A stretch of 64,000 nucleotides of DNA from Limnoperna fortunei (taxonomy: Eukaryota; Mollusca; Bivalvia; Mytilida; Modiolidae). The stretch is from contig OX104124.1 of NCBI GenBank assembly GCA_944474755.1, positions 9,326,437 to 9,390,436 on the forward strand. The letters are read 5' to 3'. Positions within the stretch are counted from its first letter, which is position 1; each line of letters starts with the position of its first letter. Position numbers and translations under genes: made by a program. Shown here in pieces: positions 1 through 10,290 of the stretch. The notes below the pieces were generated by a model. The model saw only the letters and a list, made by a program, of their open reading frames with translations, was not told the DNA's origin and ran no database searches.

Positions 1-77
1 TTTTAATGGTTACTTTTTTGTTGGTGAAAGCCAGAGGCAAAGCTAGTACTGTAAACTTTGTTTATTTGTTTGAATTA

Positions 78-290
78 TGTTTAATGCCACTTTCAGCAAT
101 TTTTCAGCTTTATCATGGGATCCAGGTTTTATTGGGGATGACACGGAGAAAACTGTCAATTCTAGTTAATTCAGATTGGAGTCGAGTACACCCTGCCCGC
201 AGTGAGACTCAAACCCGCAATCTTAGTGTTGTGTAGACCATGTGATCAAGTTGACGAACTACTTTAACCACTCGTCCACCGAGGCCCCCC
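78..290 (-). repeat. tRNA-derived SINE, copy 1
   Basis: Read on the minus strand, this starts with a tRNA-like head (CCTCGGTGG, then an A-box-like GTGGTTAAAGTAGTTCG and a B-box-like GGGTTTGAGTCTCAC). A body containing ACCTGGATCC and a tail GCTGAAAGTGGCATTAA follow. The same layout recurs at 14143, 19673, 41966, 43698, 46562, 53322 and 54791, which makes it a dispersed family. RUDI/V-SINE-type elements are known in molluscs; family membership is my inference. The B-box has decayed relative to the 46562 copy. Confidence 0.8.
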
Positions 291-333
291 TGTTAACTTT
301 AATTCAAGAGTGATTTAATTGTACTCATTAACA

Positions 334-413
334 TATGGGCTGGATTTATATTCGATTATTTTTTACCGAGCGATAGCGAGGTAGAAAATATGAATATAAA
401 AGCCCAGCCCATC
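334..413. repeat. 80-bp imperfect hairpin
   Basis: The left arm ATGGGCTGGATTTATATTCG and the right arm ATATAAAAGCCCAGCCCAT pair almost completely around a centre holding ACCGAGCGATAGCGAGGTA. The same central words recur at about 57131 (CGCTATCGCTCGGTA). It is probably a very small foldback element. The rest of 291-1036 shows no gene or other structure that I can support. Confidence 0.6.
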
Positions 414-1036
414 AGTAAATTAGTATAACATTATACCCAGAATGTATTATTTTAATTCTAATATCACAAAATCCTGTGTTTTTCGATTGAAGCGGGCCCT
501 ATAGGCCATGATTTTCTAACCGCCATTTTCATGATGAAAAATTTTGTGTAAAGAAATCCTTTCAAGTTTGCATTGTGCTGTGGACAAAATACACTTTAAT
601 AAAACATTTATTGAATATTTTACCATAACGTGCCCTCGATATGGCTTATTTATGTTTATTTCAATCAGAACATCAAAATTTAACCTGGTCCCCTGGTGCA
701 ATATTTTTCATTTACGCAAGCTTCACTTTCAAATATAACCCCAGGTCACCACCAGTTTACTACATAGTCTGATTGGTTGTTTAAACGCCATGTTTTAACT
801 AACTATTCGCGCGTTTTGTTCTATCGTAAATTTATGTCAGAATACAATTTAAATAAAGTAGCTACCTGCCTTTTGTTTCCGGCTTTCGCGTTGAACTGAC
901 CATTCCCAGAAGAGGTATTTCCACAAACGAGACATAAAAGCATTCTTTTGATTACGAAGATAGTTCAAGATCAATAAAATCAGACCCGATCACGTCACCA
1001 CCGGATGCTGATGTATCAATAACCAAATTTTATCGT

Positions 1037-1240
1037 TTATTTATAGATTGATATTGACACTGAAGAAGGCTATTAGTTGGTCGAAAATTTTGTCATATTT
1101 ATTTTTATAATTATTTTATAGTAGAAACATCTCAATATTTGTATCGTTGTATAATTCTCTAGACTTATATATATATAAGACTTACATATATCTGAGTCTG
1201 TGTCTATATTTTTGACAAGAAACACCGTTATTTGTATCGT

Positions 1241-1250
<10 letters not shown>
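1037..1250 (+). repeat. Decayed retrozyme fragments, plus orientation
   Basis: Diverged pieces of the 510-bp unit found at 1291-2310, in the opposite orientation: ATATTGACACTGAAGAAGG, then ATTTGTATCGTTGTATAATT (about 1137), then a better copy from TCTGTGTCTATATTTTTGAC to TTTGTATCGTTGCA. The last part pairs with 1287-1330 across a TA-repeat spacer and forms a large foldback. Confidence 0.6.

Positions 1251-1288
<38 letters not shown>
1244..1288. repeat. (TA)n microsatellite
   Basis: An uninterrupted TA dinucleotide run of about 44 bp, sitting exactly between two oppositely oriented retrozyme fragments where it would form the loop of a foldback. An open frame here (poly-IY on the minus strand) is an artefact. 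Confidence 0.95.
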
Positions 1289-1290
<2 letters not shown>

Positions 1291-1539
1291 AATGACGGTG
1301 TTTCTTGTCAAAACTTTAGACAAAGACTGACCAACGAATGGCCTTAGTCATTGAATGTCAATATAAATAAATGACGTAAACACGTCATAACATATTGATC
1401 TTGAAATTTCTCATTTCCAACTTAACCCAAAAGAGTTGCTTCACAAGTCCGCCAGCCGCGGACGTGCCGTGCTGTTACTTTGCTTTGCTCAAATATTCCA
1501 ACAAGATGTAATCAAAATTACTCAGGTGACAAATTCATT

Positions 1540-1583
1540 ACGCCAGACGCGCGTTTCGTCTACTTAAGACTCATCAGTGGCGT
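1540..1583 (-). ncRNA. Type I hammerhead ribozyme, complete core (copy A)
   Basis: Minus-strand order: stem I strand ACGCCA, core CUGAUGA, stem II GUCU-UAAGU-AGAC, core GAAA, minimal stem III ACG-CG-CGU, cleavage nucleotide C (GUC), stem I strand UGGCGU. All invariant core bases are present and stem I closes with 6 bp. Stem III (ACGCGCGU) is self-complementary, so a dimeric double-hammerhead fold is likely, as known for newt and schistosome satellite ribozymes. Predicted cleavage lies between plus positions 1545 and 1546. Confidence 0.87.
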
Positions 1584-2049
1584 TTAACTCTAAATGCTTA
1601 AAGTATTTTTTCATTAGGTGATGGAATAATATAAGTCCACTGGGATCGTGTAAAAACACAATACAGGTAGTTCAAAATATTATATAAAAGTCTAAAGAGT
1701 CTACCAACCAGCAAGCTTATTAAGTATCGGATCGACAAACATGACGATACAGCATAAACAAAAAATAATATACAAGTCCAGAAGATTATCTAACGATACA
1801 AATGACGGTGTTTCTTGTCAAAACTTTAGACAAAGACTGACCAACGAATGGCCTTAGTCATTGAATGTCAATATAAATAAATGACGTAAACAAGTCATAA
1901 CATATTGATCTTGAAATTTCTCATTTCCAACTTAACCCAAAATAGTTGCTTCACAAGTCCGCCAGCCGCGGACCTGCCGTGCTGTTACTTTGCTTTGCTC
2001 AAATATTCCAACAAGATGTAATCAAAATTACCCAGGTGACAAATTCATT

Positions 2050-2093
2050 ACGCCAGACGCGCGTTTCGTCTACTTAAGACTCATCAGTGGCGT
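2050..2093 (-). ncRNA. Type I hammerhead ribozyme, complete core (copy B)
   Basis: Identical in core and stems to the copy at 1540-1583, exactly 510 bp away. The predicted cleavage is between 2055 and 2056. Cleavage at both sites would release a 510-nt linear RNA beginning UGGCGU and ending GUC, with 5'-OH and 2',3'-cyclic phosphate ends. Confidence 0.87.
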
Positions 2094-2259
2094 TTAACTC
2101 TAAATGCTTAAAGTATTTTTTCATTAGGTGATGGAATAATATAAGTCCACTGGGATCGTGTAAAAACACAATACAGGTAGTTCAAAATATTATATAAAAG
2201 TCTAAAGAGTCTACCAACCAGCAAGCTTATTAAGTATCGGATCGACAAACATGACGATA

Positions 2260-2373
2260 CAGCATAAACAAAAAATAATATACAAGTCTAGAAGATTATG
2301 CAACGATACAAATGACGTCATTTGTATCGTTGCATAATCTTCTAGACTTGTATATTATTTTTTCTTTATGCTG
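2260..2373. repeat. Near-perfect 114-bp palindrome
   Basis: The end of the minus-strand retrozyme unit meets an inverted copy of itself at AATGAC|GTCATT (centre 2316/2317). The arms are about 57 bp with one mismatch and no spacer. It would extrude as a cruciform or an RNA hairpin. Confidence 0.9.
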
Positions 2374-2377
2374 TTTA

Positions 2378-2379
<2 letters not shown>

Positions 2380-2449
<70 letters not shown>
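2380..2449. repeat. (AT)n microsatellite
   Basis: About 70 bp of AT dinucleotide between the retrozyme palindrome and the start of the tandem-core element. Confidence 0.95.
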
Positions 2450-2452
<3 letters not shown>

Positions 2453-4008
2453 CTCATATGAGCTATTGTTATCACTTTGCGTCCGTCGTCGTCGTCGTTG
2501 TCGGCGTCTGTAAACTTTTTACATTTTAATCTTCTTCTCTGAAACCACTTGGCCAATTGAAACCAAACTTGCCCATAATGTTCATTTGATAGACCTTTAC
2601 AAAGTTTGTGTTTTTTATTTGGATCGGGAAACCAATATGGCCGCCACCGCAAGACTTAGTTTAACATAGGACCCTATGGGAAACAAGTTTAACAGGACTT
2701 CTTCTCTGAAACCGTTTAACCAATGGAAACAAAAACTTACTAGTTAAATTGTTTGGATGGTTCTCAAAAAAGTTTGTGTTTTTTATGACAATTGGAAATT
2801 CAAAATGGCCACCAGCACAGGACTTTGTTTAACATTGGACCATATGGGAAAAAAGTTTAAAATGGCTTCTCCTCTGAAACCGGTTAACTAATCGAATCAA
2901 ACTTACTATCAATATTGTTTGGATGGTCCTTTATAAAGTTTTTTTATGCCAATTGGAAAATCAATGGACGGCACCGCAGGACTTAGTTTAACATAGGACT
3001 CTATGGGGAAAAGTTAAAAAAGGCGTCTTCTCTGAAATCGGTTTACCAATGTTACTTACTAGCAATATTGTTTGGATGGTCTTCTATAAAGTTTATGTTT
3101 TTTATGACAATTGGAAATTCAAAATGGCCAGCAACGCAGGATGTAGTTTAACATAGGACCCTATGGGAAAAAAGTTTAAAACGCTTCTTCTCTGATACCG
3201 GTTAAATAATCGAAACAAAATTTACTAGCAATATTTTTTGGATGGTCCTCTATAAAGTTCATGTTTTTTTTATATCCCAATCGGAAATTCAAAATGGCCG
3301 CCAACACAGGACTTGGTTTAACATTGGACCCTATGGGAAAAAAGTTTAAAAAGGCTTCTTCTCTGAAACAGATTAACTAATTGAAACCAAGCTTACTACC
3401 AATATTATTTTGGATGGTCCTTTTTAACGTTTGTGTTTTTTATGCCAATTGGAAAATCAAAATGGCCACCACCGCAGGACTTAGTTTAACATAGGACCCT
3501 TTGGGAAAATTTGTAAAAAGGCTTCTTCTCTAAAACTGGTTAACCAATGGAAATAAAACTTACTAGCAATATTGTTTGGATGGTCCTCTTTGAAGTTTAT
3601 GTTTTTTTGTGCCAATAGGAAAATCTAAATGGCCACCACAGCATTACATAGACAGTGGACCCTATGGGAAAAAGTTTTAAAATGTTTCTTCTCTGCAACT
3701 AATTAACCAATGGTAACAAAACTTACTAACAATAATGTTTGGATGGTCTTCTTTAAAGTTTATATTTTTTATTGCCAATTGCAAATTCAAAATGGCCACC
3801 ACTGCAGGACTTAGTTTAATATAAGACCCTATGGCCAAATTAAAAAAAATCTTCTCTATAAAACCGGTTAACAAATGGAAACAAAACTTTCTTGCAATAT
3901 TGTTTGGATGGTCCTCTTTAAAGTTATTGAAAAGTTTAACATCATGGAAATGCCACATTCATTGCCTATAAAATCAGGTGAGCTGTACAGGCTCTTAAGA
4001 GCCTCTGG
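2449..4008 (+). mobile_element. Tandem-core element with Helitron-like 3' end, copy X1
   Basis: Begins GGCTCATATGAGC, then GCGTCCGTCGTCGTCG, then about eight diverged 165-170 bp units. Each unit contains words such as TTTGGATGGTCCT, CAAAATGGCC and CATAGGACCCTATGGG. It ends with the hairpin AGGCTCTTAAGAGCCT (3989-4004) followed at once by CTGG and a T run. A 3' hairpin plus terminal CTRR is a Helitron/Helentron signature, and tandem-core non-autonomous Helentrons ('pearl'-type, HINEs) are known in bivalves. No transposase is encoded. Copies are at 6698-8120 (opposite strand) and 34294-35471 (different core). Confidence 0.65.
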
Positions 4009-4010
4009 TT

Positions 4011-4554
4011 TATGGACGGTGCTACAAAGAGGTCCCATTACTCGTAATGGAGCAGCCGGTGGTGATTCACACCCAGGGGTTGTATGCATGTAATCCGCTA
4101 TTCAACTGTTTCCCTGAATTGCTACATACTTTTAATATCTTTGAAGTTTAACTGATAATTCTACAACACTATATTCGTTAGTTTTACACTTTATTCGTAA
4201 TCATGGTATTGTTGACAAAATTGGAATTCTGGAAGTGCATAATTTCTGATTTAATTTGGTACAAAATGTTCATTTAGGATCAGTTTTTCCGGATCCACTG
4301 CATTAGCTGTGATTAAATTTTTACCGATACGATAGATCTACACTCCACAATTCCAATTTTGTCAACAATGCCGTGAATTCGAAAAAGTGTTAAAATGATT
4401 TAATTATACATTGTAGAAATGTCAGCTGAAAGGCGGAAAAGAAAAAGTATTTATTAAACAAAAACAGCAGTTTAATAGCGGAAAATATGAATAAATCCTT
4501 AGAGACATTTTGCTCCATTACGAGTAATGGGACCTGTTTGTAGATCTGTCCATC
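4011..4554. mobile_element. MITE-like element with ~43-bp terminal inverted repeats
   Basis: The left end TATGGACGGTGCTACAAAGA (4011 on) continues as GGTCCCATTACTCGTAATGG. The right end is its inverse (4511-4554) with a few mismatches. Inside lies a second inverted pair, GTTGACAAAATTGGAATT (about 4210) against AATTCCAATTTTGTCAAC (about 4350). There is no coding capacity. The element begins within 3 bp of the end of X1, so one may have inserted at the terminus of the other. Confidence 0.6.
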
Positions 4555-4558
4555 AAAA

Positions 4559-5490
4559 ATGAGCTACATTGTTGTAGCTTATAACAAAAGTGTAAATTTT
4601 ACTGCATTATCAGAAACGGGGCGTTCTCCCCTTTATTTTGATATTATTAAGGCCATTATCAAATGTTGGTATCGATTAGTAAACCTCTCATTAGATTCGG
4701 TATTATTGAAAGATGCGTATTTATGCAGTAAAAGCTTGGAGAGTGAAAATAAATATACATGGTATACATTTGCTAAGAAATTATTACAATATTTTAATCT
4801 TGAACCTTGTACCAGTAACTTTACGAAATACAAATTTAATAAATTATTTAACAAAATACTAAGGGAGAAACTCAAAAATTGGCGGTAAACTTGAAACCTA
4901 TTTTAAGATTAAAGACCATTTTGGAAATTATTAAATTAATATCAATGTCTTTCAAGAAAGAAAAGCTCTATGTCAACTCAGAATTACAGCTCATAAGCTT
5001 TAAACTGAAATAGGGCGTTATTAAAAAACACAAAGATCAGATAGATTTTGTAAAAATTGTATATTAAAAGACGTTGAGAATGAAACTAATTTTTATGTGT
5101 TTGTAAAAAATTTGAAACTAAAAGACAAGCTGTATTAGGTTTAATTAACAAGAAATGTTCAAATTTCTTACATTTAAATAATGAATCAAAGTTAATTTTT
5201 CTTTTTAGTAATGAAGATGTCTAAGTTTTTACTGCCATTTCTAAGTTTATCATTGAAAATAGTTTTTGATATGGATCTGTGTGTTGATTTTCAATTACTA
5301 CAAACCACCTGGTGTATATCTTCATTATCTTTCCTTGTTTTAAACATTTAAACGTTTTGTGATACATGTTTATATTAGTATGTTATTGTATTTATTGTAA
5401 ATCGTTCAATTAGTTTCTTTTCTTCTTGATGTTCATGCTCTTTTTGATCCTTGTGGGCTCCTGATTTTGGTGTATAGTATGGCCGAAATG
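4559..5490 (+). pseudogene. LINE ORF2 C-terminal fragment
   Basis: An open frame (4559-4888) reads ALSETGRSPLYFDIIKAIIK and KCWYRLVNLSLDSVLLKDAY, which is the conserved segment after the reverse transcriptase of CR1/jockey-type LINEs (usual pattern: ELGR-PL followed by I-KYW-RL). Further on, with stops and frameshifts, come LRITAHKL, TEIGRY and a zinc-knuckle-like CKNC...ENETNFYVF at about 4960-5110, where the family has its terminal CCHC-type block. The fragment lacks endonuclease and RT catalytic motifs. It is a dead, 5'-truncated copy; the clade is uncertain. Confidence 0.7.
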
Positions 5491-5499
5491 ACTATTGTC

Positions 5500-6265
5500 G
5501 ATTTGACCTATAGACGAAACGGAGTTTGGACAAAACTTCTAGATACCATACAAAATGTTTGTACTCGACTTACTCACTTGTTCTCTCTGCTTAGACACCG
5601 AGGTCAGAAAAGTATTCTCTATTAATTTTTTTAACCTTTAAATGCATAATTATTGCATTAAAATCAAATCATTTTAGCATAACAAATTTTTGAAAATAAG
5701 AAAGGCTAATTTTTCAGCATGTAATTGACCCCAAATGGAAAAGAAAAATCATGTGCTTCATAGTAACTAGGGATTTCCATGGCTGATATTCGCAGACACA
5801 AAATGTTATGCCAAATTATTGCACACAAAATATGTACACATATTATCTGGATGGATATCTTGCAATTTTGATGCAAGAATGACCTCTTACCACACATAGA
5901 GCTAATTAGTCATGTTAGCTTGTTTGCAAAAAAGTAAACCTTTCACAAATACAATGCAGCGTGCCATTAAGGAATTAAAATAAATGTCAACCGATCCGAG
6001 AACAAGTAGGATGTCAGTCAGGGTGTCCAACGTTTTTATGAGGAAGCCAGTGCATCATTGAAACCCCATACCTATAAATAGTACTCAGGTAAACTTGTCA
6101 GTTAATGTGTAAGTAGAGCACATTATGTATTCAGTAATGTACATGCATAGATGATGCCATTTTAATATTGAATTACGTAATTTTTTACATGCGCTGTGTA
6201 CAATTTGTCTTTGGTGTTTAAATGAAAACATTTCGAACGCGGATCGTAGTCCGAGAATCCTCGCC
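5500..6265. other. AT-rich intergenic, nothing recognised
   Basis: Short open frames only (longest about 60 codons, repeat-like). I see no splice-bounded coding segment or repeat family here. Confidence 0.5.
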
Positions 6266-6269
6266 AGCC

Positions 6270-6520
6270 AACGCTTTTTTTAGACTTTGATGAGAGCGTA
6301 GAAAAAAATTACCCCCCTATACTCTAATACAACACGAGTCGGCACATTTCACAATCTCTCGATGTTATACATAAACTTGTTTGTGTGGTTCAACTATTAA
6401 TAAATCGCTTCTCTCTAAATTTATTTTTCTTCATGAAAATAATCACCTTAAGTCCAATCGTTTCTCGCTCATTTCCATCACTACCCCTACTTTCTGACAT
6501 TTTGCTTTTATTTTAAACAA
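6270..6520 (-). repeat. Inverted repeat partner, left copy
   Basis: About 250 bp that match 10025-10290 in reverse complement with about 20-25% divergence (shared words TTTTAGACTTTGATG, GTTCAACTAT, AAATCGCTTCTCT, TTTTTCTTCATGAAA). The pair brackets 3.5 kb. On the minus strand both copies begin with a short frame MSESR.SD.NE, which is possible coding ancestry but unidentified. Confidence 0.6.
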
Positions 6521-6697
6521 ATATCACGTGATACGCGATTTTTGTTTTGCCGCAATAAATCCTGGTAGCTTATTTATTCATTGACCTACTACCGAAAACA
6601 GTGTGAACGAATTGGTAAATATGTGTAACCGGGTTCGTTCAGGAAGAACAGTAGAAATGAAAATAAACTACAAAGGTTTAACTTTATTATAAACAAA

Positions 6698-8120
6698 CCA
6701 GAGGCTCTAAAGAGCCTGTCTCGCTCACCTGATTTTATAGGCAATGAAGATGGCATTTCCCTGATGTTAAACTAAGTCCTGTAATTTTCAATAAACTTTA
6801 AATAGGACCATCCAAACAATATTACTAGAAAGCTTTGTTTCGTTGGTTAACCGGTTGTATAGAGAAGATTTTTTTTATTTGCCCATAGGGTCCTATGTTA
6901 AACTAAGTCCTGCGCCGTGGTGGCCATTTTGAATTTCCAATTGCCATAAAAAACATAAACTTTATAAAGGACCATCCAAACAATATTGCTAGTAAGTTTT
7001 TGTTTCCATTGATTAACCTGTTTCAGAGAAGCCTTTAAAAACTTTTTCCCATAGGGTCCTATGTTAAACTAAGTCCTGCGGAAGCGGCCATTTTTGAATT
7101 TCCAATTGCCATAAAAAACATAAACTTTAAAGGGGACCATCCAAACAATATTGCTAGTAAGTTTATGTTTCCATTGATTAACCGGTTTCAGAGAAGCAGC
7201 CTTTAAAAACTTTTTCCCATAGGGTCCTATGTTAAACTAAGTCCTGCGGTAGCGGCCATTTTGAATTTCCAATTGCCATAAAAAACATAAACTTTATAGA
7301 GGACCATCCAAACAATATTGCTAGAAAGTTTTGTTTTGATTGGTTAAACGGTTTCAGAGAAGAAGCTCTTTTAAACTTTTTTCTCATAGGGTCGAATGTT
7401 AAACCAAGTCCTGCGGTGGCGGCCATTTTGAATTTCCGATTGGGATAAAAAACATTAACTTTATAGAGGACCATCCAAACAATATTGCTAGTAAGTTTTG
7501 TTTCCATTGGTTGACTGGTTTCAGAAAAGAAGCCTTTCAAACTTTTTCCCATAGGGTCCTATGTTAAATTAAGTCCTGCGGTGGCAGCCATTTTGAATTT
7601 CCAATTGCCATAAATAACACAAACTTTATAGAGGACCATCCAAACAATATTGCTAGTAAGTTTTTGTTTCCATTGATTAACCGGTTTCAGAGAAGAAGCC
7701 TTTTAAAACTTTTTCCCATAGGGTTCTATGTTAAACTAAGTCCTGCGGTGGCGGCCATTTTGAATTTCCAATTCCCATCAAAAACACAAACTTTGTAGAG
7801 GACTATCCAAACAATATTGCTAGTAAGTTTTGTTTTGATTGGTTAAACGATTTCAGAGAAGAAGCCCTTTTTAACTTTTTTCCCATAGGGTCCTATGTTA
7901 AACTAAGTCTTGAGGTGGCGGCCATATTGGTTTACCAATCAAAATAAAAAACACAAACTTTGTAAAGGTCCATCCAATGAACATTATGGCCAAGTTTGGT
8001 TTCAATTGGCCAAGTGGTTTCAGAGAAGAAGATTAAAATGTAAAAAGTTTACAGACGCCGACGACGACGACGCCGACGGACGCAAAGTGATAACAATAGC
8101 TCACAATAGCTCACATGACC
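6698..8120 (-). mobile_element. Tandem-core Helitron-like element, copy X2
   Basis: Opposite orientation to X1. On the minus strand it opens near GAGCTATTGTTATCACTTTG and GCGTCCGTCGGCGTCGTCG, carries about seven units of 165-170 bp, and ends with the hairpin AGGCTCTTTAGAGCCT, then CTGG and T (6698-6716). The X1 and X2 units are clearly homologous. Two open frames inside (7232-7552 minus, 7910-8143 plus) only reflect the repeat unit. Confidence 0.65.
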
Positions 8121-9370
8121 CTAAAAATCATGTAGAACTATAAATCTCTGACAAAATACAAAATCAACAATAAGGTAAAATGAAAAGACATTTTAATTTA
8201 TGAAAAAATTAAATATAAAGATTCCAATATATTTATCTATAATTACAACAACTTGTATTAAAAGTACTAATCAAAATGTCTATTAATTAAATTTAAAACG
8301 CATTCAACTACTTTTACCAAAAAATAAAATAAATTACTATAAAAGTAAGTTTCAAAACTTTCTTTTAATAATTGATAAAAATGTATTATAAAATATACCA
8401 TACCATCACTGTGATAAGACTACTTCATGAAAATATAAAATGGAACACAGTGAAGACTCTAATGGTGAATCTATAAATGAAAACTCTGTTTTACAAAAAT
8501 GGTAAACTTGATTTCCATAATCAAACACCACAGTGAACCAAATTGTAAAAAATAACTTTAATATGAATATAAAACTTATATAAAAAATTGAACTTACAAA
8601 AATATATAAAAAGTGAACTATGAAAATATGAAATAAAAACGGAAACTGTATCCTTTATCCTTCATGAAAAATGAAAAGATTTTAACAAACTTCTAACATA
8701 ATAACTACTTACAATTATAGGAAAAATAAAGATCCAAAATAGATGGTAAATCCAGTAAGTTAATAGTTGAACATCAACTTTGTGTCTGATATAAAACTCA
8801 AAAATACTTATAAACTCTTACGTAAAAACCAGTTTGACAAGAATACTTCAGAAGACTGTTCTAGAAGAAACAAATATATTTGAAGATATAGACAAAAATC
8901 ACTGGACTGGCACATGCAATTTACTACTGCAACACAGCATATCTGTTGAAGAAAAATATGATAATTAGTTCCAACAATGAAAATCAATATAAAACATTCA
9001 TACGTATCCTGAAATATAAATATAATAAATATCAGAAAATCAAGCTGAAAAATTCAAATATATAGATAATATGCGATTCCACTGCAAATGCACATCAACC
9101 TATATATTAGACAATATAATGAGCAATGACCACTGGGTCGATGCCTTTACTGGTGGACTGTTAGTCCCCGAGGGTATCACAAGCCCAGTAGTCACACTTC
9201 GATGCAGAGAGCAATATCATTAATTCCTTCAGTAATATAGTCATTGGCTAAATTTACTGCCCTGAAATTTCGAAAATTATTTTAATTCTAAGGGTTTTCT
9301 ATTTTCAAGGTATAGATAGCCTTAGCCGGATTTTGTGTAACGTTTTGGAATTTTGGTGATAAATATTATG
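8121..9370. other. AT-rich intergenic, nothing recognised
   Basis: Very AT-rich DNA with A-tract-dense sequence and no usable reading frame on either strand. No repeat family is identified by eye. Confidence 0.5.
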
Positions 9371-9371
9371 T

Positions 9372-9494
9372 GTAGGTACAACTATCTGTATCACGACGAG
9401 ACAGTTGTGTACGTATCACTACGAGACGTGTAGAGTCGAGTTGTGATGCGAATGTAGGCATCTGCCGAGACGGGATACAGGTAGTTGTACCTGC
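9372..9494. repeat. 123-bp foldback element
   Basis: The left arm AGGTACAACTATCTGTATC (9374-9392) pairs with the right arm GATACAGGTAGTTGTACCT (9474-9492). The spacer repeats the words CACGACGAGAC and CACTACGAGAC. It is probably a small foldback repeat. Confidence 0.6.
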
Positions 9495-9859
9495 ACTTAA
9501 ATGTATGTAATATTTAAAATTAAGTATAAACATGCGGAGGAAGACTGAATGTTTACAATTTTAGAATTTTGATATTCAACAAGGCATTTTTACATTAAAT
9601 ATGGTCCATAACGTCACACGCATTTTGACGTCATATTTCATTCATAAAATGAGAGTCACCATCGCTGTCATATAGAATCATTGGTTATCACATTTATTAT
9701 GATGTAAAAAAGCAGGTTCGACAAAAGTACATCTTGTATCACATCAATAGATGATACAATGTTTTGTATCACACAGGTGGTATCAATCGCTAAATTTTCA
9801 GATTTGACAAAATGCATACTTAATTTTAGATAATTATTTAGATTATAAATATTGTTTTA

Positions 9860-9900
9860 GCGCGACTGATGAGTCTTGATTAGACGAAACGCTGTCGAAG
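9860..9900 (+). ncRNA. Hammerhead-like motif, diverged stem I
   Basis: CTGATGA (9866-9872), stem II GTCT-TGATT-AGAC, GAAA, then ACGCTGT and the GTC cleavage triplet (9894-9896). The catalytic core and stem II are intact. The flanking GCGCGA and GAAGTA do not pair as stem I, and stem III is weak. It is probably a relic of the retrozyme family or a second subfamily. Activity is doubtful. Confidence 0.55.
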
Positions 9901-10024
9901 TAAATTATATTTACCTTGGTATCTTTGATGACATTTTACTTGCATTTCCTTTTTATTAATCATCTCCCATACTGCTTTGTGTATATTCAAAGTCTCGAGA
10001 ATTCTCGGAAGTTAACATTTAACT

Positions 10025-10290
10025 GTTAAAAATTGAAGCGAAATGTCGGAAAGTAGAGTTAGTGATCAAAATGAGCTTAGAAACGGATAAAAATTATCTT
10101 GATTGGAGTTTCATGAAGAAAAATATCTAGAGAAGCGATTTATTATAGTTGAACTACACGAAAATGTTTATAACATAGATAGATTGTGAATTGTGCAGAT
10201 TCAGACCCGTGTCGCAAAATCAGGTGTTTTATCTATGGAGAGTTCTTTGACGTCCCACGTTCCCATCAAAGTCTAAAATAAGCTTTGGAC
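10025..10290 (+). repeat. Inverted repeat partner, right copy
   Basis: Reverse-complement relative of 6270-6520. Contains ATGTCGGAAAGTAGAGTTAG and the shared words AGAGAAGCGATTTATTATAG and CATCAAAGTCTAAAA. Function unknown. Confidence 0.6.

Larger units (their letters stand above)
1291..2310 (-). mobile_element. Tandem dimer of a 510-bp hammerhead retrozyme
   Basis: Two head-to-tail copies of a 510-bp unit (1291-1800 and 1801-2310) that differ at only a few positions. Each carries one complete type I hammerhead motif on the minus strand. Neither unit has a long reading frame, so the element is non-autonomous. Tandem units with one ribozyme per unit are the defining layout of retrozymes: a transcript would self-cleave into 510-nt monomers that can be ligated into circles. 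Related copies are at 15082-15885 and 24985-25790. Unit length and motif are seen; circular RNA is inferred from the family. Confidence 0.85.

Noticed and set aside
2296..2652. 118-codon minus-strand frame with poly-IY
   Set aside because: Runs through the (AT)n tract and the head of the tandem-core element; repeat artefact.
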